A DNA stretch of 64,000 bases from Massilia sp. TS11 (GCF_022012445.1 NZ_JAKLTS010000004.1:62001-126000), one strand, 5' to 3'. Shown: positions 48,270-57,938, counted from the stretch's first letter. A program made the numbers and translations. The notes: generated by a model not told the origin, from the letters alone.

Positions 48270-49043
48270 ATGCATACCCGACTGTCGATCACTCTGCTGG
48301 GCCTGTTTTTTCTGGCCGCGCCGGCACGGGCCGCGCATCTGAGTTTTTGCTCTGAGCCAGGTGAAGGTCCGCCCTGGTTTTACGTCGAAAAATCCGCGAA
48401 CAGCGCGCCGGTGGCGGCCGGCTTCATGGTCGACGTGCTGACCGAATCCTTCCGCCGCATGGGTCACCAGGCCAGCTTCCGTACCGACCTTCCATGGAAG
48501 CGTTGCCTGCAACTGGTGGCCGAGGGCCAGGTCGACTTTGCTTTCGGCGCCTACTACGATCCCGAGCGGGCCAAGCGTTTTGCCTACTCCAAACCCTACA
48601 AGACGCTGACGCCCCAGATTTTCTACACGAGCGCGCGCCCGATTCAGGTCAGTCATGTGCGCGAGCTCAAGCGTTACCGCGGCTGCGGCATGCTCGGCTC
48701 CAGCTATCTGCACTATGGGCTGCGCGAAGGCGAACTCGACCAGGGCGGGCATTCCTACCGCGCCATGATCAACAAGCTGAAAGCGGGCCGCTGCGATTAC
48801 TTCCCGGAAGAGCTGGAGACGATCGCCACCCTCAATCTCGGGCGCGATGCCTATCTGGACGATCCCGCCCTGCGCCATCAGAACATCGAGGGTGCGCAGG
48901 CGCCCGGCCTGCACTTGATTGCGGGCATCGAGAAACCGGCCGCCAAACTCCTGCCGGCCTTCAACACGATCATGGAAAACATGCAGCGCGCCGGCGAACT
49001 GGCGCCGCTGTGGAAGAAGCACGCGGGCAACCTGCCCTACTGA
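48270..49043 (+). CDS. Periplasmic substrate-binding protein (SBP_bac_3-like)
   Basis: A 257-residue exported protein: signal peptide MHTRLSITLLGLFFLAAPARAA, then a family 3 solute-binding fold (VAAGFMVDVLTESFRRMGHQASFRTDLPWKRCLQLVAEGQVDFAFGAYYDPERAKRFAYSKPY). No permease or ATPase genes are adjacent, so it may not serve an ABC importer; such orphans are common in Burkholderiales near signalling genes. The block PWKRCL is shared with the next gene's product, which is transcribed toward it and ends one base later. The ligand is unknown; these orphans may bind amino acids or act as sensors. Confidence 0.85.
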   Translation: MHTRLSITLLGLFFLAAPARAAHLSFCSEPGEGPPWFYVEKSANSAPVAAGFMVDVLTESFRRMGHQASFRTDLPWKRCLQLVAEGQVDFAFGAYYDPERAKRFAYSKPYKTLTPQIFYTSARPIQVSHVRELKRYRGCGMLGSSYLHYGLREGELDQGGHSYRAMINKLKAGRCDYFPEELETIATLNLGRDAYLDDPALRHQNIEGAQAPGLHLIAGIEKPAAKLLPAFNTIMENMQRAGELAPLWKKHAGNLPY

Positions 49044-49811
49044 TCAGTCGGCGCCGCCGCCCTTGAAGCGCAGACGCGTAAATTCCGCGCTCGTGCGCGC
49101 GGCCTCCACGGCCGACCAGATCTGCTCGGCCCGTTGCGGGCGGGCAGCGACCAAGGCATGCGAGAGCACCAGGTAATAGGGTTTGGACACCAGCGGCGGC
49201 TGCAGAATCTCAAACTGCTCGCTCAGCGGCCCCTTGGTCAGCGATTCCACATCGGAACCGAATACAGCGGCGCCGCCCAGCTGTCTGCCGAGCAGTTTTC
49301 GGATGATGTCGACAGCCGGCATGTTCAGCTCCTGGGTCGGCACCTTCTGGTCGCGCAGGAAATCGCCCACCGAATAGCCGAGCTGGTAGCCAATCGGCCC
49401 CTGCTGGTTGCTGATGTGCTGGCCATCCCAACGGAGATCGCTGCCCTTCTTGCGTACGAGGAAGTACGAGGCGATGTGCATGCGCTTGCTCTCGTCCACG
49501 CGCGCAGCGCCAGGAAAAGCGGCCATGCGGGCGCGCGCCGGGCTGTAGGAGACCGAAAAAGCGCCGTCGACCTGATTCGCCTGCAGCATGGCAAGGCAGC
49601 GCTTCCATGGCAGGGCCTGAAAATCGATCTGGAGATCAAGACGCTGCGCCACTTCGCGCAGCAGGGTGAAGTCGAGGCCGTCGCCCTCGGCTGTGCGCCA
49701 GGGGCGCGCATCCTTGTTTTCGAAACACAGACGCAGGGTTTCGGCCGCCGCGGGCAGGGTCAAGAGGCTAGAGGCAAACAGCAGCGCGACAGAAAGGCGG
49801 AAAAACCGCAT
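49044..49811 (-). CDS. Periplasmic substrate-binding protein (SBP_bac_3-like), second copy
   Basis: A 255-residue exported protein with signal peptide MRFFRLSVALLFASSLLTLPAAA and a solute-binding fold (LDFTLLREVAQRLDLQIDFQALPWKRCLAMLQANQVDGAFSVSYSP). It is a distant paralogue of the preceding gene's product, sharing the PWKRCL block, and lies tail to tail with it (stops at 49043 and 49044). The start at 49811 has AAGGAA ahead; ATGs at 49826 and 49841 are less well placed. No transport partners are adjacent. The ligand is unknown. Confidence 0.84.
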   Translation of the reverse strand: MRFFRLSVALLFASSLLTLPAAAETLRLCFENKDARPWRTAEGDGLDFTLLREVAQRLDLQIDFQALPWKRCLAMLQANQVDGAFSVSYSPARARMAAFPGAARVDESKRMHIASYFLVRKKGSDLRWDGQHISNQQGPIGYQLGYSVGDFLRDQKVPTQELNMPAVDIIRKLLGRQLGGAAVFGSDVESLTKGPLSEQFEILQPPLVSKPYYLVLSHALVAARPQRAEQIWSAVEAARTSAEFTRLRFKGGGAD

Positions 49812-49896
49812 GGCGTTTCCTTGCATTGTGGGTAAGCCCAAGTGTACGCAAAGAAACGCCTGTTGCCCATCGTATTTTTCCGACGGGCACTATTTT

Positions 49897-50256
49897 TTAA
49901 CGCATATTATCAACGCGGTGGAAGTACTTGCGGGCGTAAGCCAGCAGTTGGCCGTCGCTCGGGTGATCGATGGTTTCCACGCCGACGATCTTGTCAGCCT
50001 GATCGTGGTGATGCTTGACCAGATGCTTGACCAGCTTCAGCTTTTCCTGGCCGGGGCCGACCACGAGCACTTCGACCGCCGTCTTCAGGGCCTTGGCCAG
50101 ATCATCGAAATACGCGGCGCTGTCGACCGTTTTGCCGCGCACGTGTTTGTGAGCCGCATCGGACTTGATGACAGAACTTTCCGATTCGTCGCGGTTAAAA
50201 CCAATCAGGTGGGCTTCTTCGTGATCGAGCCAGACGACGAGATGATTGAACGACAT
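49897..50256 (-). CDS. Small eRF1/host-attachment-like (translational machinery) protein
   Basis: A 119-residue soluble protein: MSFNHLVVWLDHEEAHLIGF, then a His-rich region (KHHHDQADK) and VETIDHPSDGQLLAYARKYFHRVD. The central VEVLVVGPGQEKLKLVKHLVKHH resembles the eRF1 domain 2 fold found in bacterial proteins often annotated as translational machinery or host-attachment proteins. The function is not known to me. The start at 50256 is backed by AAGGAAAAACC. It is divergent from the diguanylate cyclase gene across 193 bases in which I recognise no specific site. Confidence 0.75.
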   Translation of the reverse strand: MSFNHLVVWLDHEEAHLIGFNRDESESSVIKSDAAHKHVRGKTVDSAAYFDDLAKALKTAVEVLVVGPGQEKLKLVKHLVKHHHDQADKIVGVETIDHPSDGQLLAYARKYFHRVDNMR

Positions 50257-50449
50257 GTGGTTTTTCCTTATTGTGGTTGGGCAACACGCCCACACTCAAT
50301 CTACGGGAATGAACATAGAAAATAATTGATTCAACTCAAATTTTCACAGTTTTTGATGTCGCAACGTTTGCCATAACGCAATACGCACCCTTGTGGCCCC
50401 ATGCAAAGCTCCGTAGACTGCTGAAAACGGATTTCTAATTCGACATCAT

Positions 50450-52126
50450 ATGTTGCGGCCCATGCCTCCCCGCCCGCGCAGTCTGCGCATCCAACTTGCC
50501 GTCTGGTTTGGCGGGCTCAGCCTCGTCACCCTGCTGAGCGCAGGCATCGTTGTCGGCGGGATTGCCACCACCGGCATGGAACAGGCCGCCGGCGACGACC
50601 TGTATCGCAGCGCCAAGGCCGGGGCCGACCTGCTGGCCGTTGGCCTGCGCGAGCGCGAGCGCGAGATCCGCGTGCTGAGCCGCGCGCCGCACTTCGTCCG
50701 CGGCGACCTCGACAGCAACGATGTGCGCCAGGCCCTGGACCTGCGCAAGCAGTTGAGCAGCGAATACGCCTGGATCGGCATTGCCGACGCCGAAGGCAAG
50801 GTCATGCAGTCGACCGATGGCGTCCTGATTGGCAACGATGTGCACGAGCGGCCATGGTTCATCCAGGGTCAACAAGGCCCCTACTCGGGCGACGTGCATG
50901 AGGCCGTCCTGCTGGCCAAACACCTGCCGCGCCCGCCCGATGGCCAACCCTTGCGCCTGCTCGACTTCGCCATCCCCGTCTACGATACCGAACATCGGCT
51001 GCGCGGCGTCCTCGGTGCCCATCTGCAATGGACCTGGGCCACAAATACTGTCCAGAACGCCCTGCCGCCCGACGCGGCCGCTCAGGGCATGGAAGTCCTG
51101 ATTCTGAATCGCCAGGGCAACGTGCTCTACCCGCAGCGCCGCGTCGGCGAACATTACGCGCGCCAGCAGCTCGGCGCCCATGCCAGTAGCGTCATCGGCG
51201 CCGACGGCCAACGCTATCTGAGCAGCGCCGTGACTGTGGATACGGGCATGCCCGGCAACCTCGGCTGGCAGGTCGTCGTGCGCCAACGCCTGTTCGACGC
51301 CCTTGCGCCTGCCCATGCCCTGCGCAACAGCCTGATCGCGGCCGGCATCGCTGCGGCCCTGCTGTTTTCCCTGGTCGGCTATCTGCTGGCGGCCAATCTG
51401 GCGCGCCCGGTCGAGGCCCTGGCCAAGGCCGTGCGCGACATCGGCCGCGGCGAGACCCAGCCCAGCTTCCCCCAGGGCCGCATGACACGCGAAGTCCTGC
51501 GTTTGCGCGACGCCATCCGCGACATGTCGCGCGCCCTGCTCGGCCACCAGCAGGAACTGGAAACGATGAACGCCTCGCTCGAAGCCCAGGTGGCGGAGCG
51601 GACGGAAGCGCTGAGCGCGGCCAACCGCGAGCTCGAGCGTCTGGCCACGCATGATGGCCTGACGGGCGTGTTCAATCGCCGCCGCTTCGATGAAAAACTG
51701 CATGAAATGGTGCTGGCCGCCCAGCGCAGCGGGCGCAGCTTTGCCCTCTTGATCGTCGACGCCGACCACTTCAAGCAGATTAACGATGTGCATGGCCACC
51801 AGATCGGTGACGAGGTGCTCAAGCAACTGGCGGCCCTGCTCGACGCGGGCACGCGCGCCACCGACTTCGTCGCCCGTTATGGCGGTGAGGAATTCGTGGT
51901 CCTGCTGCCCGAAACCCAGAGCATCAGCGAAGGCTTGATCGTGGCCGAAAAGATTCGCGGCATGGTCGAAGAGACCGCCTTTGAGGGTGCCGGCCAGGTC
52001 ACCGTCAGCATCGGTCTGGCCGTCAGCGGCGCGGAGGCCAACACCGGCCCAGCCCTGATTGCGCGCGCCGACCAGGCCCTGTATCACGCCAAGCAAGGCG
52101 GGCGCAACCAGGTGGTGGCGCTTTAA
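50450..52126 (+). CDS. Membrane diguanylate cyclase with periplasmic Cache-type sensor, HAMP and GGDEF
   Basis: A 558-residue protein. Membrane spans are at about 15-35 (VWFGGLSLVTLLSAGIVVGGIA) and 285-310 (LIAAGIAAALLFSLVGYLLAANL), enclosing a periplasmic dCache-like domain of about 250 residues. A HAMP domain (RPVEALAKAVRDIGRG) and a coiled linker follow, then a GGDEF domain (about 395-558) with active site GGEEF and the inhibitory RxxD (RATD) five residues ahead. It should make c-di-GMP from GTP in response to a periplasmic ligand and be feedback-inhibited. The ATG at 50450 or the fourth codon further down could be the start. Confidence 0.92.
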   Translation: MLRPMPPRPRSLRIQLAVWFGGLSLVTLLSAGIVVGGIATTGMEQAAGDDLYRSAKAGADLLAVGLREREREIRVLSRAPHFVRGDLDSNDVRQALDLRKQLSSEYAWIGIADAEGKVMQSTDGVLIGNDVHERPWFIQGQQGPYSGDVHEAVLLAKHLPRPPDGQPLRLLDFAIPVYDTEHRLRGVLGAHLQWTWATNTVQNALPPDAAAQGMEVLILNRQGNVLYPQRRVGEHYARQQLGAHASSVIGADGQRYLSSAVTVDTGMPGNLGWQVVVRQRLFDALAPAHALRNSLIAAGIAAALLFSLVGYLLAANLARPVEALAKAVRDIGRGETQPSFPQGRMTREVLRLRDAIRDMSRALLGHQQELETMNASLEAQVAERTEALSAANRELERLATHDGLTGVFNRRRFDEKLHEMVLAAQRSGRSFALLIVDADHFKQINDVHGHQIGDEVLKQLAALLDAGTRATDFVARYGGEEFVVLLPETQSISEGLIVAEKIRGMVEETAFEGAGQVTVSIGLAVSGAEANTGPALIARADQALYHAKQGGRNQVVAL

Positions 52127-53475
52127 CGCAGCGGCGTCGGATAGGTGGCGACGCTGACGTTGCCATCCTTGTCGACCGCCTGCACACCGAACAAATAGTT
52201 GTCCTTGGACTTCTTGACACGGCCCTCGGTCACATTGCCAACCCACTCGCTCCCTTGCCAGAACGGCGCATTGGTTTCGCGCCAGACGATGCGGTAGCCG
52301 GCCAGGTCGGGCTCGGTATTCGGCGCCCACTGCAGCACCGTATCATTTTCCAGCTGCTTGGTACGCACCTGCACCTGACGCGGGGCGGCCGGGGCCAGGG
52401 CCAACGTGGCCAGCGCAGCGGCATTCACGCGCGCCACCTGGGCGATGTAGTTGTAGTCATTGAATTCCGGCAGGTCGCCGATCTTCACACCGTTTTCGGT
52501 CCGCACATTCTGGTGCTGGTGGTTGTAATCCTCGTTCGGCTCGGTAAAGCGCAGGGCCGCGAAACCACGGTCGAGGAAGGGGCTGTGGTCACCGCCACGC
52601 AGATAGCGGTCGCGGCGGTAGATCAGGTTGACCTTGAAGCCCTTCACATAACGCTCGCCCATTTCCTTCACATGGCGCCCCAGCTGGCGCGTGATGCCGT
52701 CGTTCTCGCCGCCCGTTTCCAGCCAGGAGCGCATGGCGTCGCTCATCGGTTCCTTCACCGGCGGCACGCCCTGGGCGAACACCCGCACCTGCTTGTCGTC
52801 GATCCGGCCATCGTCGGCGCGCGAGCTGCCGATGATGTCATTGGTGAACATGCCGGCAATGTTCAGGTTCTTGCGCTTGGCGTTTTCGGCAAAACCGGCC
52901 GCCCCGAGCAGGCCCTGTTCCTCGCCCGCCACAGTCATGAAGACCAGGGTGGCATCAAACTGGTGCTTGCTCATCACGCAGGCCAGTTCCATCACAGCCG
53001 CCGTGCCCGAGGCATCGTCATTCGCGCCCGGGGCGAAACCCTTGGCATCCATCACGTCCGAATTGCGCGAGTCGTAATGCCCGCTAACCACATACAGGCG
53101 GTCCTTGGACTCGGCCTGGCTGCCGGGCAAGGTCGCGACCACATTGACCACCTCGGCCGGGACCGGCACACGGGCCGAGGCCGGCACCGTATGGCTGTCG
53201 AAGGCCACCTGCAGGCGCCCTGCTCCACAACGCTCGAGTTCGCCCTTGATCCAGCGCCGGGCCGCACCGATGCCGGTGGTCTCCGAGCTGGTGTCGGACA
53301 GGGTGTGGCGCGTCTCGAAACTGACGAGCTTGCGGACATAGGCCTCGATCCGCGCCGGCGAAATGTCGGACAGGATCTTTTCGACCGCGGGCTGGGTGCG
53401 CGCGGTATCGGGCGCAGCGGCCTGGGCGGCGAAGGCGGACAGAAGCAGTGAGGCCAGAACAGTGGTTTTCATCAT
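52123..53475 (-). CDS. Secreted M28-family metallopeptidase
   Basis: A 450-residue exported zinc peptidase with signal peptide MMKTTVLASLLLSAFAAQAA. The M28 catalytic blocks are YVVSGHYDSRNSDVMDAKGFAPGANDDASGTAAV (His and Asp ligands), VAGEEQGLLGA (catalytic Glu and ligand Glu) and DHSPFLDRGFAALRF (His ligand region). The last 85 residues form an Fn3-like domain (VLQWAPNTEPDLAGYRIVW). It should act as an aminopeptidase on peptides outside the cytoplasm. The start at 53475 (ATGATG) gives a proper signal peptide; no good ribosome-binding site is seen. It is divergent from the Lrp-family gene and ends four bases inside the cyclase gene's end. Confidence 0.9.
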   Translation of the reverse strand: MMKTTVLASLLLSAFAAQAAAPDTARTQPAVEKILSDISPARIEAYVRKLVSFETRHTLSDTSSETTGIGAARRWIKGELERCGAGRLQVAFDSHTVPASARVPVPAEVVNVVATLPGSQAESKDRLYVVSGHYDSRNSDVMDAKGFAPGANDDASGTAAVMELACVMSKHQFDATLVFMTVAGEEQGLLGAAGFAENAKRKNLNIAGMFTNDIIGSSRADDGRIDDKQVRVFAQGVPPVKEPMSDAMRSWLETGGENDGITRQLGRHVKEMGERYVKGFKVNLIYRRDRYLRGGDHSPFLDRGFAALRFTEPNEDYNHQHQNVRTENGVKIGDLPEFNDYNYIAQVARVNAAALATLALAPAAPRQVQVRTKQLENDTVLQWAPNTEPDLAGYRIVWRETNAPFWQGSEWVGNVTEGRVKKSKDNYLFGVQAVDKDGNVSVATYPTPLR

Positions 53476-53605
53476 GTGCAGGAAAAGAAGGTTTGCCAAA
53501 CAGAAATTCTAATCAGGTACAGGGCAAAGAGTTTGCTAAAATGCCGGCGCCCGCGCACCTATTTGCGCAATAAAACCTGCATTTTACGGAAAGGCTTGGA
53601 AAATT

Positions 53606-54088
53606 TTGCCTAAAGTACGTCTCGACAAGGTCGACCGCCGCATTCTGGAAGAGCTGCAGAGCGACGCCAGGCTCTCGAGTGCCGACCTGGCCGAGCGGGT
53701 TTCCCTGACCACCTCGCCGTGCTGGCGCCGCGTCAAGCGCCTCGAGGAAGAAGGCGTGATCACCGGCTACGCCGCGCGCCTCGACACCCGCAAGCTCGGC
53801 TATCAGGTCATGGCCCTGGTCAACATCTCACTCAAAAGCAAGGACACCGAGCACGTCCAGGCTTTCGAGCGGGCCGTCCAGGCCATTCCGCAAGTGCTGG
53901 CCTGCTACCGCATTTCCGGCCGCTACGACCATCAGTTGACCGTCGTCGCCGAAGACCTGGAGAGCTACGGCAGCTTCGCCGAGGCCCACATCAATGGCCT
54001 ACCCAACGTGCAGGAAGTCTACACCTCCTTCGTGTTACAGGAAGTCAAAGGCATGCGCGATACGCCGGTGCCGCCAGGCAGCGAATAA
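53606..54088 (+). CDS. Lrp/AsnC-family transcriptional regulator
   Basis: A 160-residue regulator with an N-terminal helix-turn-helix (LDKVDRRILEELQSDARLSSADLAERVSLTTSPCWRRVKRLEEEGVI) and a C-terminal RAM ligand domain (YQVMALVNISLK, VLACYRISGRYDHQLTVVAEDLESY). No ATG is available; the best start is a TTG at 53606 with GGAAAATT ahead, giving MPKVRLDKVDRRI, which fits the family N-terminus. It lies divergent from the M28 peptidase gene (131-base gap), a candidate target. The amino acid ligand is unknown. Confidence 0.9.
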   Translation: MPKVRLDKVDRRILEELQSDARLSSADLAERVSLTTSPCWRRVKRLEEEGVITGYAARLDTRKLGYQVMALVNISLKSKDTEHVQAFERAVQAIPQVLACYRISGRYDHQLTVVAEDLESYGSFAEAHINGLPNVQEVYTSFVLQEVKGMRDTPVPPGSE

Positions 54089-54206
54089 GCGCGACGATCG
54101 CGCCAAAAGCGCGTCAATACAAGCATTTTAGGCACAGATCGATCCCGACTGATTCACGCGGGCATTCCCACAGCTGGGCGCCGTTCGCGTATTCTGGCCG
54201 GTGACC

Positions 54207-55448
54207 ATGAATCATTTTAATCGCCTCGCCGCCAAGCGCATCGCCCTCGTCAGCGTTCTGCTGGCCCTGCTCGTGGGGCCATTGATCTGGCATCTGAGCA
54301 AGCGCAGCGCCGAACATGAAGTCGTTTCATTGGCGATCGAAGAATCGAACCGCTTTTTGCGCCACGTAAGCGCAGCCGACTTCAGCTCGCCCGAGCGGGC
54401 GCGCGCGGCGGCCGAGCTGCTGTCCGGCGGCCTTTTCGACATCGCCGAGCTCTACACGGCCGATGGCCAGAAGCTGGCCGAATCGCTGACCGACTTCGGC
54501 GAACGGATCGAGGACCAATTGCCCAAGCACGGCAAGCCCCAGTACGCCGAGGCCAACTACGAAAGTCTGCAACTGACCGACGCCTGGGTGCTGCGCGTGT
54601 TCGTGCCGCTGCGCCCGCCTGGCAGCCAGCAGATCAGCGCCTATTTCGAGGGGGTGCGCGTCATTCCCGAACACCAGCGCAAGGACATCCAGACCTCGGC
54701 CATCGAAGTGGCGATGATCACCTGCCTGGCCGCCCTGCTCTGCGGCGCGGCGATCTATCCGGTGATCATCCATCTATCTGCGGATAACAACCGCAAGACC
54801 CTTGAAGTGCTCGATTCGCACATCGCGATGATGGAAGCCCTGGGCCGGGCGATCGCCAAGCGCGATTCCGATACCGGCGCGCACAATTACCGCGTCGCCT
54901 GGATCGCCGCGCGCATCGGCGAAGAAATGGGTCTGGCAGGCAGCGCCATGCAGTCCCTGATCGCCGGCAGCTTCCTGCACGACGTCGGCAAGATCGGGAT
55001 TCCGGACGCCATCCTGCTCAAACCTGCCCGCCTCGACGATGGCGAAATGGCGACCATGCGCACCCACGTGCAGTTGGGCGAAGACATCGTGCAGGGCATG
55101 GGCTGGCTCGATGGCGCCAGCGAAGTGGTGGCCGGCCACCACGAGAAATGGGATGGCAGCGGCTATCCGCGCCACCAGGCCGGCGCCGCCATTCCGCTGT
55201 CGGCCCGGATCTTCGCCGTGGCCGATGTGTTCGACGCCCTGTCCTCCAAGCGCCCCTACAAGGAAGCGCTGCCGTTTGACGAGGTCATGCACAAGCTGCA
55301 GGCCGACTGCGACAGCCACTTCGATCCGAATGTCATCGACGTGTTCAGGAAGATCGCGCCCGAGATCCAGGACAAGCTCAGCGATCCTTCCGAACAGAAT
55401 GCCCGCACCCTGCTCGAATCGCTGATTCGCAAGCATTTCACAACTTGA
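54207..55448 (+). CDS. Membrane HD-GYP domain cyclic di-GMP phosphodiesterase
   Basis: A 413-residue protein with two membrane spans (about 12-32, IALVSVLLALLVGPLIWHL, and about 173-195, VAMITCLAALLCGAAIYPVII) around a periplasmic sensor of about 140 residues. The cytoplasmic HD-GYP domain has FLHDVGKIGIPDAILLKPARL (HD), VVAGHHEKWDGSGYPRHQAG (HHE and GYP) and FAVADVFDALSSKRPYKEALPFDEV. These enzymes hydrolyse c-di-GMP. The start is the ATG at 54207 or a GTG two codons earlier; both have poor ribosome-binding sites. It lies near a diguanylate cyclase gene (50450). Confidence 0.92.
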   Translation: MNHFNRLAAKRIALVSVLLALLVGPLIWHLSKRSAEHEVVSLAIEESNRFLRHVSAADFSSPERARAAAELLSGGLFDIAELYTADGQKLAESLTDFGERIEDQLPKHGKPQYAEANYESLQLTDAWVLRVFVPLRPPGSQQISAYFEGVRVIPEHQRKDIQTSAIEVAMITCLAALLCGAAIYPVIIHLSADNNRKTLEVLDSHIAMMEALGRAIAKRDSDTGAHNYRVAWIAARIGEEMGLAGSAMQSLIAGSFLHDVGKIGIPDAILLKPARLDDGEMATMRTHVQLGEDIVQGMGWLDGASEVVAGHHEKWDGSGYPRHQAGAAIPLSARIFAVADVFDALSSKRPYKEALPFDEVMHKLQADCDSHFDPNVIDVFRKIAPEIQDKLSDPSEQNARTLLESLIRKHFTT

Positions 55449-55457
55449 AGGTGGGGA

Positions 55458-55534
<77 letters not shown>

Positions 55535-55589
55535 GTTGTCGAGGACAAAAGAAAAGCGGGCTGTTCGTGAACAACCCGCTTGGGGTGAG

Positions 55590-55666
55590 TGGTCGGAGTA
55601 CAAGGATTCGAACCTTGGACCCCCTGGTCCCAAACCAGGTGCGCTACCGGGCTGCGCCACACTCCG
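55590..55666 (-). tRNA. tRNA-Pro (anticodon TGG)
   Basis: A 77-base tRNA on the minus strand with encoded CCA. Acceptor CGGAGTG pairs with TACTCCG (one G-U pair), discriminator A. The D arm is GCGCAGCCCGGTAGCGC; the stem CCTGG/CCAGG closes TTTGGGA with anticodon TGG, which reads CCN proline codons. It precedes tRNA-Arg by 55 bases on the same strand; both probably form one transcript. Confidence 0.96.
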
Positions 55667-55712
55667 TCATTGGCATGTTAGCCGCTGACACTGTTGCCGT
55701 CAATGTAAGGGC

Positions 55713-57053
55713 CTAGGCGGCGAGCTTATCGGCGATGCGGCGCGCCATCTGTTCGGCCACGGCGGCCTCCTTGGCTTCGACCATCACACGCACCAGCGGT
55801 TCCGTCCCCGATGCGCGGATCAGCACGCGGCCATCTTCGCCCAATTCGCGCTCGACGGCTTCTTTTTCGGCCACTGCGGCGGCATTGCTGTCCCATTTGA
55901 AACCGGGCGCGACCTTCAGATTGATCAGGGTCTGCGGGAACAGGATCAGGCCGGACGCGGCTTGCTTCAGGCTCTGGCCGCTGCGCTTGAGTGCGGTCAG
56001 CACCTGCAGAGCGGAAATGATGCCGTCGCCGGTCGAGTGCTTGTCCAGGCACAGCAGATGACCCGAACCTTCGCCGCCGTACAGCCAGCCCTTCTCCTGC
56101 ATCACTTCGAGCACGTAGCGGTCGCCAACCTTGGCGCGCGCGAAACCCACGCCCATTTTCTTGAAGGCGACTTCGAGCGCCATATTCGTCATCAGGGTGC
56201 CGACGGCGCCGGCCACCGGGCCCAGCTGCATGCGGTCGGCCACGATCACATACAGCAGCTCGTCGCCGTTGTAGGTACGGCCGTCGGCATCGACCATGAT
56301 CAGGCGGTCGGCGTCGCCATCGAGGGCGATGCCGAGGTCGGCCTGGTTCTCGACCACGGCGGCCGACAAGGCGGCCGGCGCGGTGGCGCCGAAGCCGGCA
56401 TTGATATTGAAGCCGTCGGGCTTGGCGCCGATGGCGACCACTTCAGCGCCCAGCTCGTGGAACACGTGCGGGGCGATGTGGTAGGCGGCCCCGTGGGCGC
56501 AGTCGACCACGATCTTCAGGCCATGCAGGTCAAGGTCGTTCGGGAAGGAGCTCTTGCAAAATTCGATGTAGCGGCCGGCAGCGTCGTCGAGACGCTTGGC
56601 GCGCCCGAGCTTGTCGGCCGTGACGCATTCCAGCGGCTCGTCGATGGCCGCTTCAATCGCCAGCTCCACCTCGTCCGGCAGCTTGGTGCCCTGGGCCGAG
56701 AAGAACTTGATGCCATTGTCGGGATAGGGGTTGTGCGAGGCCGAAATCACCACGCCGGCCGACAGGCGCAGCGCGCGCGTCAGGTAGGCGATGGCCGGGG
56801 TCGGCATCGGGCCGGCCAGCATCACGTCCACGCCGGCCGAGGCCAGGCCGGACTCGAGCGCCGCTTCCAGCATATAGCCGGAGATGCGCGTGTCCTTGCC
56901 GATCAGGACCGTGGGGCGGCCGCTGACGGTGCCGCGCGACTTGGCCAACACTTTGCCTGCGGCATAGCCGAGGCGCATCACGAACTCCGGCGTGATCGGC
57001 GCCTTGCCGACCAGGCCACGCACCCCATCGGTGCCGAAATACTTACGTCCCAT
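55713..57053 (-). CDS. glmM: Phosphoglucosamine mutase
   Basis: A 446-residue alpha-D-phosphohexomutase, the usual GlmM length. The start block [13 protein letters not shown] is the family hallmark. The phosphoserine loop is [16 protein letters not shown], the metal loop [13 protein letters not shown], the sugar loop GEGSGHL, and the phosphate loop [14 protein letters not shown]. It turns glucosamine-6-phosphate into glucosamine-1-phosphate for UDP-GlcNAc, thus for wall and LPS synthesis. An alternative start at 57068 ([12 protein letters not shown]) has a stronger GGAGGA site; the choice of 57053 is by family length. It overlaps the folP end. Confidence 0.95.
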   Translation of the reverse strand: MGRKYFGTDGVRGLVGKAPITPEFVMRLGYAAGKVLAKSRGTVSGRPTVLIGKDTRISGYMLEAALESGLASAGVDVMLAGPMPTPAIAYLTRALRLSAGVVISASHNPYPDNGIKFFSAQGTKLPDEVELAIEAAIDEPLECVTADKLGRAKRLDDAAGRYIEFCKSSFPNDLDLHGLKIVVDCAHGAAYHIAPHVFHELGAEVVAIGAKPDGFNINAGFGATAPAALSAAVVENQADLGIALDGDADRLIMVDADGRTYNGDELLYVIVADRMQLGPVAGAVGTLMTNMALEVAFKKMGVGFARAKVGDRYVLEVMQEKGWLYGGEGSGHLLCLDKHSTGDGIISALQVLTALKRSGQSLKQAASGLILFPQTLINLKVAPGFKWDSNAAAVAEKEAVERELGEDGRVLIRASGTEPLVRVMVEAKEAAVAEQMARRIADKLAA

Positions 57054-57906
57054 CTTGTCCCTTTTCATGTTGCGTCCTCCATGCGGCTTGCCAGACGCGC
57101 AGCGCGTCAACGGTCTCGGCCACATCATGGACCCGCACTATTTTACTGCCATGCGCTACCGCAGCCAAAGCGCCACCCAGGCTGCCGGCCAGGCGCTGCT
57201 CGACCGGTTTGCCGGTGATGGCGCCGATCATGCTCTTGCGCGACAGACCGGCCAGCACGGGCAGACCGGTCTCGGCTTCGATGCGGCCAATGCCGCGCAG
57301 CAGGACCAGATTGTGTTCGAGCGTCTTGCCAAAGCCAAAGCCGGGGTCGACGCACAGGCGCGCGCGCGCCACGCCGGCCGCCTCCAGCGCCGCCACGCGT
57401 TCCTGCAGGAAGGCGATCACCTCGGCCAGCACATCCTCGTAATGCGGGGCCTGCTGCATATCGGCCGGGGTCTTTTGCATGTGCATCACGCACAGCGCGC
57501 AGTCGGCCTCGCGCACGGCCTCGATCGCGCCGGGCGTGCGGAAGGCATGGATGTCGTTGATCAGGTCGGCGCCGGCGATGATGGCTTCGCGCATCACCTC
57601 GGGCTTGGTCGTGTCCACGCTCAGCGGCACGCCGTGGTCACGCAGCGCATACACGACAGGCAGCACGCGCCGCAGTTCTTCGTCGAGCGGCACAGGCGGG
57701 GCGCCGGGGCGGGTCGATTCGCCGCCGATGTCGATCAGGTCGACGCCGTCGGCCAGCATGCGCTCGGCATGGTCGATGGCCGCTTCCAGGCTGGCGTGGC
57801 GGCCGCCGTCGGAAAAGGAATCGGGGGTGGTGTTCAGAATGCCCATCACCTGGGCACGCTGGCTGAGATCCAGGCCGAAACGGCCGCATTGAAGACGTTT
57901 GCTCAT
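57043..57906 (-). CDS. folP: Dihydropteroate synthase
   Basis: A 287-residue TIM-barrel pterin-binding enzyme. Motifs: [16 protein letters not shown] near the N-terminus, [42 protein letters not shown] and [29 protein letters not shown] ends the domain. It joins p-aminobenzoate to the pterin diphosphate in folate synthesis and is the target of sulfonamides. It follows ftsH and overlaps glmM, the conserved ftsH-folP-glmM order. A terminator-like hairpin lies upstream. Confidence 0.96.
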   Translation of the reverse strand: MSKRLQCGRFGLDLSQRAQVMGILNTTPDSFSDGGRHASLEAAIDHAERMLADGVDLIDIGGESTRPGAPPVPLDEELRRVLPVVYALRDHGVPLSVDTTKPEVMREAIIAGADLINDIHAFRTPGAIEAVREADCALCVMHMQKTPADMQQAPHYEDVLAEVIAFLQERVAALEAAGVARARLCVDPGFGFGKTLEHNLVLLRGIGRIEAETGLPVLAGLSRKSMIGAITGKPVEQRLAGSLGGALAAVAHGSKIVRVHDVAETVDALRVWQAAWRTQHEKGQDGT

Positions 57907-57909
57907 GCT

Positions 57910-57938
57910 GAAAATGGAAAGCGGGCCCGAGGGCCCGC
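57910..57938 (-). terminator. Terminator-like hairpin between ftsH and folP
   Basis: On the minus strand GCGGGCCC (57938-57931) pairs with GGGCCCGC (57928-57921) around two bases, and a T-rich TTTCCATTTT follows (57920-57911). A second palindrome (GCGGGTC at 57952-57958 with GACCCGC at 57963-57969) lies just upstream in the same gap. It may uncouple ftsH from folP-glmM. Confidence 0.7.
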
